Shown here piece after piece: positions 40,954 to 50,130 of a DNA stretch of 61,757 nt (the first letter of the stretch is position 1; each line of letters starts with the position of its first letter). The position numbers and the translations under genes were made by a program. The notes under the pieces are model-generated. The model made no database searches. It had not been told where the DNA came from and saw nothing but the letters and a program-made list of their open reading frames with translations. The DNA is from a virus, in the IMG/VR virus record IMGVR_UViG_3300049629_000170, positions 1-61,757 of that record. One strand, given 5' to 3'.

Positions 40954-40973
40954 AATTAAACCAAACTAACCTT

Positions 40974-42098
40974 ATGACAACCAATAGTCCATTAGAGAAT
41001 TTAGAGTTCTTTGACAGTTTTTCCGTAGATGATCCACTAGATTTGGATACCCCTACAGAAGATCCTAATGCCCACATTAAACCAGATATTTTAGGAGGAG
41101 AAGACTTTGATCCCCTAGAAGAAGATGAAAATCCTGAACCTATAAATCCTCCTAAAGCTCCAGCACCTGTTGAAGAAGAAGAGGAAGAAGAGGAAGAAGT
41201 AGATTTAGAAGGAGATGAAGACGAAGAAGATAATTACTTTGAAGTCTTTGGTAAGGGTCTTGCTAAAGCAGGAATGCTTAACGTAGAAGAAGGAGAAGAA
41301 ATAGAGTGGAATGAGCAAACATTCTTAGCTAAGATGAACGAGACTATCGAAGATAGAGCTTGGAATCAATTAGAAGAACTTGCTACTGAAACTTACGGAG
41401 AAGCAGGAGTACAGATGATTGAAGATATCTTCATCAATAAAGTGCCTGTGCAAGAATACTTACAGATGTTCTCAAACGAACAAGTAGTCGAGAATGTAGA
41501 CTTATCTGTAGAAGGAAACCAAGAAAGAGTTTTCCGTTTGTATTTAGCTAAGACAGGAATGGATGAAGATGAAATCGAAGATCAACTGAACTACGCTAGA
41601 GATAATGATCGCTTAGAAGCATACTCTCAAAAGTACCAAGTTAAGTTGGTAGAGAAGATGCAACAGGAAAGAGCACTACTTGCAGAACAAAGTGAAGCTC
41701 GTGTACAAGCGATGAGACAGAAAGAAGAAGAAAGAGAGCAACTCTACGCTGATGTATTAGATGGAGCAATTGCTTCAGGTGCTATTGAAGGGTATCCTAT
41801 CAACGAGCAATCAGCTACAGAGTTATTTGACTTCGTTCTTTCGAGACCACACGTTCTTCCAAACGGTCAGCGTATTAGTGAGTTTGAATACAAACTTGCT
41901 AAGATGCGTCAAGAGGATCCTTCTAAGTTTTTAGCTGTAGCTAGATTAGTTCAAAATGATTTAGATCTAACTCCTGTAAAAAGAAAAGCTGTAACTGATG
42001 AGACCAATTCTCTATTCAATGATTTAAAGACCAAGAGTAAAAAGTCTGGTAAGACTTCAAAATCTAATGATGACTTATTCTCACGGTACTTCAAATAA
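40974..42098 (+). CDS. Acidic scaffold-like protein, 374 aa
   Basis: Residues about 45-90 are very acidic (runs of E and D with PEPINPPKAPAPVEEEEEE). The rest is helical with coiled-coil character (QKYQVKLVEKMQQERALLAEQSEARVQAMRQKEEERE), and the end is basic (KTKSKKSGKTSKS). Lying between portal and major capsid, an acidic helical protein with a basic tail is what a scaffolding or head-assembly protein looks like. The family is not named. Confidence 0.65.
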   Translation: MTTNSPLENLEFFDSFSVDDPLDLDTPTEDPNAHIKPDILGGEDFDPLEEDENPEPINPPKAPAPVEEEEEEEEEVDLEGDEDEEDNYFEVFGKGLAKAGMLNVEEGEEIEWNEQTFLAKMNETIEDRAWNQLEELATETYGEAGVQMIEDIFINKVPVQEYLQMFSNEQVVENVDLSVEGNQERVFRLYLAKTGMDEDEIEDQLNYARDNDRLEAYSQKYQVKLVEKMQQERALLAEQSEARVQAMRQKEEEREQLYADVLDGAIASGAIEGYPINEQSATELFDFVLSRPHVLPNGQRISEFEYKLAKMRQEDPSKFLAVARLVQNDLDLTPVKRKAVTDETNSLFNDLKTKSKKSGKTSKSNDDLFSRYFK

Positions 42099-42129
42099 AA
42101 CATAAAAACAAAAATAATAAATTACTACT

Positions 42130-43653
42130 ATGCCTAATCAAAGTATTCCAAGGGTTAACGGGAGAGTTATAGCTAACGCTCACATGACCAGCTCATTCTA
42201 TTCTAAAAATGGTTTGGGTAAATTGACAGACAAGAACTTCGTTGAAACCATGCTGCGCACTAAGCCTGATCAGTATGACAAAATGATGATTCGCCTTTTC
42301 ACCGACACTAAATTGTACAAGAACGACTTGTTGGATTTGGTAATGAAGACTGGTAAGCCTTTTATGGTTAACGATCCTAACGGAGTTTTCACCTACAAAA
42401 TCAAGAAGCGTGCTGAGTTACCTAAGATCATTGTATCTACTGCTGCTACCTACCCAGGTCGTGATGGTTCTACTTTCGAATTGGTATTTGACAAGAACGT
42501 GTTTGTTGTTAACGACATTATCACCGGCCACCGCTATGAGCAAGAAACTCAAATCCAAATCGTTTCTGAAGGTGAAAAACACCAGAACGGTTTCAAGTAC
42601 AAGTGTACTGCAGTAGGTGCTTCTTCTAGCGACTACGTAGCTGCTACTTTCTTGGCTGTAGGTGTTGAGTACTTCAAGATCGGTAACGTATTGGGTGAGT
42701 ACACCACTTCATTCTCTAGCTTGGGATTGTTCGATGGTAACTTAGAAGTTATGGCTGATGTATTGCAACAGTATGGTGTTGAACACACTATCACTGACTG
42801 GGCTGATGCAACCAAATTGGGTATGCAGACAGACGCTTCAGGCAATCCTATGGACATCACTTACTACTCTGTAAGCGATCCTATGGCTGAAGGTGAGAAA
42901 ACCAAAATCGTTGGTTGGGAGCCTACAGTATCTCGTTTGCTCCGTATGGAGATGATGCGCATGAAAGCTAACACTTTGATGTGGGGTCGTCAAGGTAACG
43001 GTAAAGATGAAAAAGGTCGTCCTACTCGTGCTAAGCAAGGCTTATGGCAGCAATTGCACTTGGGTAACGTTATCTACTACGATCGTGGTCAGTTCTCTTT
43101 GAACTTGATTCGTACTGCTATCGGTGACTTGTTCTACAACCGTGTGTTGTTGAAAGACCGTAGCGTGAAGATCTACACCAACCGTTCTGGTATGGAGTTG
43201 GCTTCTACTGCTATCCGCAAAGACTTCAACGGTCAGAACTTCATGGTATCTGCTGATAAGTTCTTGGATGGTAAAGATCGTACTAAGCAAGGTTATGCTT
43301 TCCAATTCGATCACTTTATGACTACTGAGACTGGTCCAGTTGAATTCGTAGAATTAGAGCAATTGAATGAGCATGCTACTTTCTTGGAGTTGGGTCCTAA
43401 CAAGAAGACTCCTCCAATCTTCATCATCTTGGATGTAAGTGGTCAAGATGACGCAGGTATCCGTGAGGTAAAATTGTCTACTCGTCCTAACATGTACTAT
43501 CAGTACATTGCAGGTTCAGTAGGATTTGGTGCTCAACAGACATCAATCGCTAGCAAAGATCCTTATTCTACCTACATCATGAAAGACTTCGCAGGTATCT
43601 TCTTGGAAGATCCTACCAAGACTGTGATCATTAAAGAATTCCCTCGCATCTAA
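42130..43653 (+). CDS. Major capsid protein
   Basis: A 507-aa protein in the usual place for the crAss-like major capsid protein and of fitting size. Features include a flexible basic start, a helix (ENFVETMLRTKPDQYDKMMIRLF-like region at about 35-55), an E-loop-like strand segment and a long domain with SRLLRMEMMRMKANTLMWG at about 275-295. Codon use shifts towards C-ending codons (e.g. AAC, TTC, ATC) compared with most genes here, as expected for the most abundant protein. A strong terminator follows. Confidence 0.85.
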   Translation: MPNQSIPRVNGRVIANAHMTSSFYSKNGLGKLTDKNFVETMLRTKPDQYDKMMIRLFTDTKLYKNDLLDLVMKTGKPFMVNDPNGVFTYKIKKRAELPKIIVSTAATYPGRDGSTFELVFDKNVFVVNDIITGHRYEQETQIQIVSEGEKHQNGFKYKCTAVGASSSDYVAATFLAVGVEYFKIGNVLGEYTTSFSSLGLFDGNLEVMADVLQQYGVEHTITDWADATKLGMQTDASGNPMDITYYSVSDPMAEGEKTKIVGWEPTVSRLLRMEMMRMKANTLMWGRQGNGKDEKGRPTRAKQGLWQQLHLGNVIYYDRGQFSLNLIRTAIGDLFYNRVLLKDRSVKIYTNRSGMELASTAIRKDFNGQNFMVSADKFLDGKDRTKQGYAFQFDHFMTTETGPVEFVELEQLNEHATFLELGPNKKTPPIFIILDVSGQDDAGIREVKLSTRPNMYYQYIAGSVGFGAQQTSIASKDPYSTYIMKDFAGIFLEDPTKTVIIKEFPRI

Positions 43654-43668
43654 TTGCGAATCTATGAC

Positions 43669-43700
43669 GGAGGGGGTTTAATAGCCCCCTCCTAAATAGA
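43669..43700 (+). terminator. Terminator after the major capsid gene
   Basis: GGAGGGGG (43669-43676) pairs with CCCCCTCC (43685-43692) across a TTTAATAG loop. The U-run is weak (TAAATAG), so partial read-through into the next genes is likely. Confidence 0.65.
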
Positions 43701-43734
43701 TAAAGTTAGAACCAAAAATTAAACCAAACCAAAA

Positions 43735-44673
43735 ATGAGTAAAGAAATAGCACAGGGAGTGCGAATTATTCGTCCCTACAAAAGACAACCTTCTAGCATG
43801 CGCACATTAGAAGGATCATTGTACCAGAATGGATATAACTTCATTCCAGGAACAGTAAGAAAGTTTTTCCCACGAGTTGATTCACGTGGAGTAATTAGAA
43901 CAGGATTAGATGAGAACTCTCCGAAGTTCCGTGGAATCTTGGACACAAAAGCTAGAGAGCAAGAGATGCAGAGAGTTAAGCAACTTAGAGAATACTATGA
44001 GTCGCTTCTTGATGAATCATTACTGCCTGCTAGTACGTTCTATGACGAAATTAAAGAAAACGGATATACCCTAGAAGATGGAGATAACATCTTCAATATG
44101 GAGAATCCTAGAGAAGCAATTAACTTTTATTGGTTAATGGAAACCGAAATGGTTGCTCACTCTATGGATGATATAGAAAGTGGTAAGATAGATACAGCTA
44201 TTGTAAAGTTCTACGTTTACAATGGTGACGTAGAAACTAAGACTACTTTTGAACGTAAGAAACGCATTAACAGTGCAATTGCATCTTTAGATAAGATGAC
44301 TGCAACTAAGCGTAAAAAAGTTCAAAAGCTTATTGGCTTAGGATTACCAATGGATGCTACAGAAGAAGAAGTTTACAATGCAGTAGATGAGTTCTTACGT
44401 ACACCAGCATCAGCTCTTGATCGAGATCCTATTGATCAGTTTAACAAGATTATGTCATACAGTGACGACTTGTTAGATGTGAAGGCTCTTGTAAAAGATC
44501 TAGTAGATAAAAACATCATTAGAATTAAAGGTTCTATTGTATACGAAGGAGAGCATGTATGGGCTAAGTCAATCGAAGAGTTTGAATTATTCCTTGCAGA
44601 TCCTAAAAATACAGAAGAGTATACATCCTTTAAGGATAAGTTGAAAAACAAAGCACGAATTGACGCTCTATAA
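43735..44673 (+). CDS. Structural protein after capsid, 312 aa
   Basis: Starts with a basic stretch (RIIRPYKRQPSSMRTLEGSLYQ), then helices (REQEMQRVKQLREYYESLL; KKRINSAIASLDKMTATKRKKVQKLIGLGLP). It contains no export signal. Position between the major capsid and the ring proteins suggests a head or neck component. No domain is recognised with confidence. Confidence 0.6.
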   Translation: MSKEIAQGVRIIRPYKRQPSSMRTLEGSLYQNGYNFIPGTVRKFFPRVDSRGVIRTGLDENSPKFRGILDTKAREQEMQRVKQLREYYESLLDESLLPASTFYDEIKENGYTLEDGDNIFNMENPREAINFYWLMETEMVAHSMDDIESGKIDTAIVKFYVYNGDVETKTTFERKKRINSAIASLDKMTATKRKKVQKLIGLGLPMDATEEEVYNAVDEFLRTPASALDRDPIDQFNKIMSYSDDLLDVKALVKDLVDKNIIRIKGSIVYEGEHVWAKSIEEFELFLADPKNTEEYTSFKDKLKNKARIDAL

Positions 44674-44689
44674 AAACTAAATATATAAC

Positions 44690-45406
44690 ATGATCCCTGT
44701 TGAGGAACTCATCTATGAGTTTAAACTAACTTTAAATAAAATCAATCGTCAGGATAATATAGATATCCCGATTGAAGATATTATAGTTTACCTCAACAAG
44801 GCTCAGGTTAGTTGGATTAAAACTAAACTTAATCCTAACAATATTTATAAAGTAGGCTACGATTCAATCAGAAAGCGTATTGATGATCTCCAGATATTGA
44901 AGACCAGTAATGTGCCTCTGAATCCCGTAAAAACAAATGATCTCTTTCACGTTGGCTATGATTGTCCTCTGAAAGACGCAGCAAACTATATGTTTTATAT
45001 TTCGTCTTACGCAATAGCAAAGAATGGAACCTGTTCTGAGCCCATTACTATAGACTTAGTTAGACATGGAGAACTTACTACTAAGTACCTTGACAACAAT
45101 TACAGCCCTTCGTTTGAGTGGAGAACAACTTTAGCCACACTGGGGAATGATAACTTGACAGTCTACACTGATAGTAAGTTTAAGATCGAAAAAGTGTTTG
45201 TAACATACTTACGTTATCCCTTAGATATAGATGTAGAGGGCTACGTTAAGTTTGATGGAACAAACTCTAAGAATCAAGACTCAGAACTCCCTGAGTATGC
45301 TCAGTCAGACATTGTCGACTTAGCTGTTAAGTTCGCTGCTCAATCAACTGATAATCAAGCACAAGCTGTGTTTGCTGAAGATCGTTTAAACAAAAACTCT
45401 GAATAA
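44690..45406 (+). CDS. Ring/collar-type protein, 238 aa
   Basis: Begins with a helical segment (VEELIYEFKLTLNKINRQDNIDIPIEDIIVYLNKAQVSWI), continues with a beta domain (IDLVRHGELTTKYLDNNYSPSFEWR) and ends with a helix (DIVDLAVKFAAQS). This plan is shared with the proteins at 50131 and 51275 and resembles adaptor/ring proteins that stack under the portal in crAss-like phages. The assignment to a particular ring is not possible. Confidence 0.6.
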   Translation: MIPVEELIYEFKLTLNKINRQDNIDIPIEDIIVYLNKAQVSWIKTKLNPNNIYKVGYDSIRKRIDDLQILKTSNVPLNPVKTNDLFHVGYDCPLKDAANYMFYISSYAIAKNGTCSEPITIDLVRHGELTTKYLDNNYSPSFEWRTTLATLGNDNLTVYTDSKFKIEKVFVTYLRYPLDIDVEGYVKFDGTNSKNQDSELPEYAQSDIVDLAVKFAAQSTDNQAQAVFAEDRLNKNSE

Positions 45407-45417
45407 TATATAAAACT

Positions 45418-46509
45418 ATGAATCACAAGATCACACAAATCTTTGTACCTAGCGCAGTATCTGCTGCTACTAGTACCTCTGCAGTAGCTACTAAAGCTAT
45501 TGCTGCTTTCGATGCTGATGGTAACACTAACTTGGGAACTGTAGCCTTCACTAGTCCTCTTGACAACTTTAAGTTGGTTTTTGGATCAGGTAGCACTAAA
45601 TACGGAAGTTTCAAAACTGGCGTTATCAAGCGTAAAAACTTAGTATCAGTAACCAAAACTAATGCTGACTTAACTGTAACTCAACAGGTTTCCTACTTAG
45701 GTTGGGACGAAGCTTCTGCTGCTACTCCTGTTTTCAAATGTGACGAAGAATACGTTGTTACTTTGAAAATTGACGAGTACTGGAGCAAAGGCATTTACCA
45801 GCCAATGATTCAAGAGTCTGTAGTTGTTAAAACTGCATGCTGCTCTGAATGTGGTGGTGACTGCGATGCTTTGTCTGCTTCTACTTACATGACTGCTATC
45901 GTTACTAAGATCAACGCTTCTCCTTTGTTGAGCAAGTATGTTGTTGCTTCTTTGGTATCTAGCGGATCTAACTACGGTGTTAAATTGGTAGGTAAGGCTT
46001 TGGATGAATTCGGTAACGCTTGTGTTCCTGATGCAGTTCCTTACGTATTCAACTTGGTACGTTTCAAAGCTCACGTTCATGAAGGTCCTTACAACACTCA
46101 AGATTTCGATATCGAAAATTCTTGTGCTGCTTGGACTATCACCTATGCAACTCCTGTTAAATACCCTATCGGTGTTAAGGCTGCTATGGCTGAAATGGAG
46201 CGTCACTACTTCACTAACAACTTGCCTGCTACTGCTGATGCTCGTTACTACTGGAATCCTATCTACAATGAGGATGTAAATCAATTCTTCTATGTTCCTA
46301 CTTACACTGCTGCTTCTGGCTTTGATATGTACGAAATCACTTACTTAGAAGATTCTCCAAAAGGTTTTGAGAAGAAAACACAAAACACTCACTCTGTAAT
46401 CATTTTGATTGAAGAGGACAGTGCAAACGAAGCTGCTCTTTTAAGCTTCTTGGAAGGCGTAACTGGCGTTGACTTTACTGACGCTACTAACGTTTCTGTA
46501 TCATTCTAA
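45418..46509 (+). CDS. Abundant structural protein, 363 aa
   Basis: A beta-rich protein low in charge, with a cysteine cluster (C-C-S-E-C-G-G-D-C at about 140-150) and two T/V-rich domains. Codon use resembles the major capsid gene (many GTT, AAC, TTC), and it is closed by a very strong terminator, both signs of high expression. It may be a second major virion component such as a decoration or tail/ring protein. The family is unknown. Confidence 0.6.
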   Translation: MNHKITQIFVPSAVSAATSTSAVATKAIAAFDADGNTNLGTVAFTSPLDNFKLVFGSGSTKYGSFKTGVIKRKNLVSVTKTNADLTVTQQVSYLGWDEASAATPVFKCDEEYVVTLKIDEYWSKGIYQPMIQESVVVKTACCSECGGDCDALSASTYMTAIVTKINASPLLSKYVVASLVSSGSNYGVKLVGKALDEFGNACVPDAVPYVFNLVRFKAHVHEGPYNTQDFDIENSCAAWTITYATPVKYPIGVKAAMAEMERHYFTNNLPATADARYYWNPIYNEDVNQFFYVPTYTAASGFDMYEITYLEDSPKGFEKKTQNTHSVIILIEEDSANEAALLSFLEGVTGVDFTDATNVSVSF

Positions 46510-46516
46510 AGACTAC

Positions 46517-46544
46517 GTGGGGGATTAATCTCCCCCACTTTTTC
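46517..46544 (+). terminator. Strong Rho-independent terminator
   Basis: GTGGGGGA (46517-46524) pairs perfectly with TCCCCCAC (46531-46538), followed by TTTTTC. Confidence 0.85.
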
Positions 46545-46566
46545 TTACCTATTAATTTAAAATAAA

Positions 46567-46863
46567 ATGAAAGATATCAATCTCAAACCTGGAACATTTA
46601 GTGAAACCTTGGAAAATGCTTCTGGCAAAGGTCCTGGGAAATCACTTGTAAAATTTATCTTGGGAGTTTTATCTAGCAACTCAACTTGCTGCGATAAGAC
46701 TTTTGCTTATGGTAAAGTTAACAACTCTACTATTACTCTTCTTTCTTACAGTACCACAGAATTAGGTGCTTTGACTGGAATGACTGAAGGAACTTTAGCT
46801 TACGATACTACCTTGAACAAAGTTCATGTGTATAACGGATCTGCTTGGGTAGCTCTCCACTAA
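46567..46863 (+). CDS. Small fibre-like virion protein, 98 aa
   Basis: The C-terminal half has the common fibre/adhesin signature (LTGMTEGTLAYDTTLNKVHVYNGSAWVAL). The N-terminal half (LKPGTFSETLENASGKGPGKSLVKFILG) may bind the virion. It has a terminator on each side, so its level is set separately. A head-fibre or decoration role is plausible. Confidence 0.65.
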   Translation: MKDINLKPGTFSETLENASGKGPGKSLVKFILGVLSSNSTCCDKTFAYGKVNNSTITLLSYSTTELGALTGMTEGTLAYDTTLNKVHVYNGSAWVALH

Positions 46864-46876
46864 TCTCTAAATAAAT

Positions 46877-46902
46877 GGGGGAGATAACACTCCCCCTTTT
46901 TT
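46877..46902 (+). terminator. Rho-independent terminator
   Basis: GGGGGA pairs with TCCCCC (46877-46882 with 46891-46896) over an 8-base loop, followed by TTTTTT. Confidence 0.8.
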
Positions 46903-46910
46903 AAAAAACT

Positions 46911-47417
46911 ATGAACGTACAACTTAACTTAGAAGCACTTAAAGCAAAGGATTGCTCTTACTTGTCTATCCTTGATACATCAGTATACCCATTAGCTCCT
47001 GATACTGCAGAGATTTCTATCTCAGTACCTGGCTATGATAATCCTTTTACTTTCAATTACACTATTGGCGAAGTAAACATATTCAACTCTTATAACTTTG
47101 GATTCACTACTTCTTCTACCAGTGGCTTTACTGCTTTACCTGATGGCGTTTATACTTTAACTATTACCACTTGTCCTGATACTGGTATCAACACTCGCTA
47201 CCACTTGAGGACTTGTAAGATTGATTGTCGTCTTGGAGTACAGTGGGCTAAGTATGTAGACTGCTGTGATGACGAGAAGACTCTTATTTACTTGGACAAA
47301 ATTGAGTTTTTGCTTAAGGGTGCTGAAGCACATGCTGACTTATGCAACCCTGCAAAAGCTACTGAATTATATAGAAAAGCCGATGACTTACTCAGAAGAC
47401 TTGAGTCTGACTGTTAA
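46911..47417 (+). CDS. Cysteine-containing structural protein, 168 aa
   Basis: The N-terminal half is a beta domain (DTAEISISVPGYDNPFTFNYTIGEVN, ALPDGVYTLTITTCPD), followed by C-x3-C and D-C-C-D motifs. The C-terminus is a helical hairpin (LDKIEFLLKGAEAHADLCNPAKATELYRKADDLLRRL). This two-part plan is common to a conserved but poorly described virion protein of Bacteroidetes phages. It overlaps the next gene by 35 bases. Confidence 0.65.
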   Translation: MNVQLNLEALKAKDCSYLSILDTSVYPLAPDTAEISISVPGYDNPFTFNYTIGEVNIFNSYNFGFTTSSTSGFTALPDGVYTLTITTCPDTGINTRYHLRTCKIDCRLGVQWAKYVDCCDDEKTLIYLDKIEFLLKGAEAHADLCNPAKATELYRKADDLLRRLESDC

Positions 47418-47571
47418 GAAGAAACTTGCTCATGCTGCTTACAAAGAGTTACAGCATATCAAGTACTTAACAAAACCCTATTATAAAAAGTCTAAAGCAC
47501 TAGCACGCTTCTTGAAGTATGCTGAATGCATAGACTGCGATACAAAAGCAACTTTGAAAATTAAACTTTAA
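47383..47571 (+). CDS. Small basic helical protein, 62 aa
   Basis: The start at 47383 (MTYSEDLSLTVKKKLAHAAY) lies inside the 3' end of the previous gene; earlier starts would place most of the protein in an overlap. Lys-rich helices with C-x-x-C near the end (ECIDCDTKATL). It is probably a partner of the 168-aa protein. The function is unknown. Confidence 0.55.
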   Translation: MTYSEDLSLTVKKKLAHAAYKELQHIKYLTKPYYKKSKALARFLKYAECIDCDTKATLKIKL

Positions 47572-47575
47572 AACA

Positions 47576-48103
47576 ATGACTAACTGCTGCCCTAATAACA
47601 ACTGCGTAGAAATCGTTCCTTCTGGGTGCGTAAAGTATACAGGTACTCCTACTCCAGGAGGTCTGATTGATTCTTTTAATTCCTGTGACCCTTATCTGAA
47701 TGACTTGCTTAAGTTGTTAGACGATAAAGTAGTTAACTTAGACACCCGTCTAGGATTAGATAAAACTACTTTTGATGCAGCAAACAATGCATGTGGTACT
47801 AGTCCTGTAATTTCTATGACAGGAGTTACTGTACAAGATGATAAGTACTATTCTGCAGAAGTAGTTGTTAAGTTGGTAGGAGTTATTTGTGAGTTGCGTT
47901 CTCGCTTAAACTATTTGTCTGCAAAAGACATCAACGTAAATTCTGGAAATATTCACTGGTTAGATCTTCCTTTAGATTCTTCTTTTAAGGTATGGTTAGC
48001 TGATCAGTGCCTTGGCGATAATCCTTGCTCTGGAGACGAGATTCAAAATCTTCGTGGTTTACTTCAGGCTATCATTGTTAAACTTTGTACTTGCTGCGCA
48101 TAA
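47576..48103 (+). CDS. Structural protein, 175 aa
   Basis: Begins with a cysteine-rich stretch (TNCCPNNNCVEIVPSGC), then helices (DPYLNDLLKLLDDKVVNLDTRLGL; KLVGVICELRSRLNYLSA) and ends in C-T-C-C. The cysteines recall the next, larger protein, so the two may form one complex. No known fold is recognised. Confidence 0.6.
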   Translation: MTNCCPNNNCVEIVPSGCVKYTGTPTPGGLIDSFNSCDPYLNDLLKLLDDKVVNLDTRLGLDKTTFDAANNACGTSPVISMTGVTVQDDKYYSAEVVVKLVGVICELRSRLNYLSAKDINVNSGNIHWLDLPLDSSFKVWLADQCLGDNPCSGDEIQNLRGLLQAIIVKLCTCCA

Positions 48104-48105
48104 CC

Positions 48106-49971
48106 ATGTCTACTTGTCTTGATTGTTTCGGAACATATACAAACACTCCCTGCGATTCTGTAGGATGTTTGTCAACTAATTACGCTAAATGTATTACCTA
48201 TTCTGGACTTCCTTTGTACTGCGGTACAGGAGCAGTAGGTAGTGTTAGCAAAACAGGTTTAGCTTTAAGTCCTACAGTTGTTACTGAATACACTGTATCT
48301 CCTACAGGAGGATCAGGTTCTGGAGCTTCTGTTAAAGTTACTCGTACTCCAGGTTCTAATGTTTATACTGTAGTAGTATTATCAGGTGGAAGCGGATACA
48401 CAGTAGGAAACTTCTTAACTGTAGCTGGTAGTGCTTTAGGTGGTGCTTCTCCTGCAAATGATTTGACTTTGCAAGTAACTACTCTTGCAGCTATCATTGC
48501 TAACGGAGCTAACTTAGATACAGTTATTGCTAATCTACACCAACGTATCTGTTTGTCTACTGCAAGTGGTGCAGACTATTCTACATTTGATTATGGATGT
48601 CTGAGATTAGGTGGTGCATTAACTAGCTTAGGTACTCCTATTACAACTGTAGAAGGATTTGCTGAATCAGCTTCTGCTGCTTTGTGTGCATTAAACATTC
48701 GTACTCTTGCATTAGAGACTCCTGCATTCACAGTCCCTGGTTGTATCTCTTTAACTTCAGGTGTATCTACTATTAGTCAAATCTTAACTGCTTATGGAGC
48801 TAAGATCTGTTCTATAAATACTCAGTTAGATTTAAGCGGAGTAACTGCAGGTTGCTTTACTACTGCTCCTTCTTCTACTGCTGACTTACAAGTTTGGTTT
48901 GATTGGGTAGTAACTAACGTTTGTTCTATTAAGACAACTACAGATGCTAACGTAACTTCAGTAACTACTAACGCTAACAACTTAAAGACTTATATCTCAG
49001 GTGGAAGTGCAGTACCTGCTTCTATTGATACTTCTTGTATCACAGGAGGATCTAGCACTAGTACTTTAAGTGCAGCTGCTATCTTGTTTACAAGTCAGAT
49101 CTGTGCTATCAATACTACCTTAGCGACTATCCCAGCTACAAACTACACTTTAACTTGGGCTACTAACTTTGGAACTACCCCTTACTACGGATATACTTTT
49201 AACTATACAAATACTTCTGATACTCTTTCTAACCAGCTAACTAAGATTGTTGCTGCATTGGGAAGAATGAAGATGAAGTTAAATGCTTCTGACTTTACAG
49301 CATCAAGCGACTCTGATGGATTGAATGTATCCTTGGCTTCAGGAGTTCGCTTTACTTGTTCTCAATTAAACTCTTGTTCAATTACTAGCTTAGCAGATGT
49401 AACCTCTACCTCACCTGCAGCTTATCATAGTTTGTTCTGGAATGGATCTGAGTACGTAAACAAAGAATTGATCTTTACTTCTACTGCAGGTACAGTAGCA
49501 ATCACACGTGCAAACAATGCAGGAAACATTACTGTAAACTTAGAAGTAGCAGGTGCAAGTATCACTACAGCAGTAACTACTCCTAGGACTGTTTCCAATA
49601 TGAGTGTTGTCCCTTCAACTAGGTACTCAATTGGATCTCTTCCTAAGTTACATAGAGCAAATGGTATGGTAACCATTTCTGGAACATTTGCAATACAAAT
49701 TACTGGATCTACTACTTGGGCACATCATCAGTTGATTGACTTCTTGGATATCCCTACAGGATATCTGAACGCTAATCCTGAGTATTTCCACGTAGCAATC
49801 TACACCTACACTGCAGCCTCTCCTTCAATTCCTACAGCAGTTGCTCAAGGTCTTGCAGCTTTATCTGGAGGTAGTGTATTGATTTACTTAATCAATCCTG
49901 CAGGAACTTTGAGTTTCTCAGCAGGTGATTCTTTAGAAATTGTACTAGGCGGCAACACCTATAAAGTATAA
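48106..49971 (+). CDS. Large cysteine-dotted adhesin-like protein, 621 aa
   Basis: The start at 48106 follows the stop of the upstream gene. The opening C-L-D-C-F-G-T-Y-T-N-T-P-C motif is shared in style with neighbours. The body is rich in T, S, A and G with repeated helical units (NLDTVIANLHQRICL; ILTAYGAKICSINTQL) and ends in a fibre-tip-like domain (RYSIGSLPKLHRANGMVTISG...SAGDSLEIVLGG). A head fibre or tail appendage is the best guess. Confidence 0.6.
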   Translation: MSTCLDCFGTYTNTPCDSVGCLSTNYAKCITYSGLPLYCGTGAVGSVSKTGLALSPTVVTEYTVSPTGGSGSGASVKVTRTPGSNVYTVVVLSGGSGYTVGNFLTVAGSALGGASPANDLTLQVTTLAAIIANGANLDTVIANLHQRICLSTASGADYSTFDYGCLRLGGALTSLGTPITTVEGFAESASAALCALNIRTLALETPAFTVPGCISLTSGVSTISQILTAYGAKICSINTQLDLSGVTAGCFTTAPSSTADLQVWFDWVVTNVCSIKTTTDANVTSVTTNANNLKTYISGGSAVPASIDTSCITGGSSTSTLSAAAILFTSQICAINTTLATIPATNYTLTWATNFGTTPYYGYTFNYTNTSDTLSNQLTKIVAALGRMKMKLNASDFTASSDSDGLNVSLASGVRFTCSQLNSCSITSLADVTSTSPAAYHSLFWNGSEYVNKELIFTSTAGTVAITRANNAGNITVNLEVAGASITTAVTTPRTVSNMSVVPSTRYSIGSLPKLHRANGMVTISGTFAIQITGSTTWAHHQLIDFLDIPTGYLNANPEYFHVAIYTYTAASPSIPTAVAQGLAALSGGSVLIYLINPAGTLSFSAGDSLEIVLGGNTYKV

Positions 49972-50017
49972 TAAAAATCTTGGCAGGGTTTTTTTGGTTG
50001 GTTTTCCTGTCATCTTG

Positions 50018-50050
50018 CTAGTAGGAGCCTGCGAAAGTGGGCTCTTCTAG
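50018..50050 (+). terminator. Imperfect hairpin before promoter 50066
   Basis: CTAG-T-AG-G-AGCC pairs with GGCT-CT-T-CTAG with one mismatch and one bulge, then TTCTTAAATA. It is a modest terminator for the 46911-49971 genes. Confidence 0.45.
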
Positions 50051-50065
50051 TTCTTAAATAAACAC

Positions 50066-50096
50066 TTGACTTAACTTTAAAATTAATTTATATTTG
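50066..50096 (+). promoter_or_regulatory. Promoter of the connector/muzzle operon
   Basis: TTGACTT (TTG at 50066-50068), 20 bp, TATATTTG (50089-50096), followed by an A/T-rich leader to the ATG at 50131. Confidence 0.7.
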
Positions 50097-50130
50097 TAAT
50101 AAGCCTTAAATTAACCCAAACTATATACTA

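Noticed and set aside
47266-47382. N-terminal extension of the 62-aa protein
   Set aside because: It would overlap most of the C-terminal domain of the 168-aa gene; the start at 47383 gives a normal short overlap.
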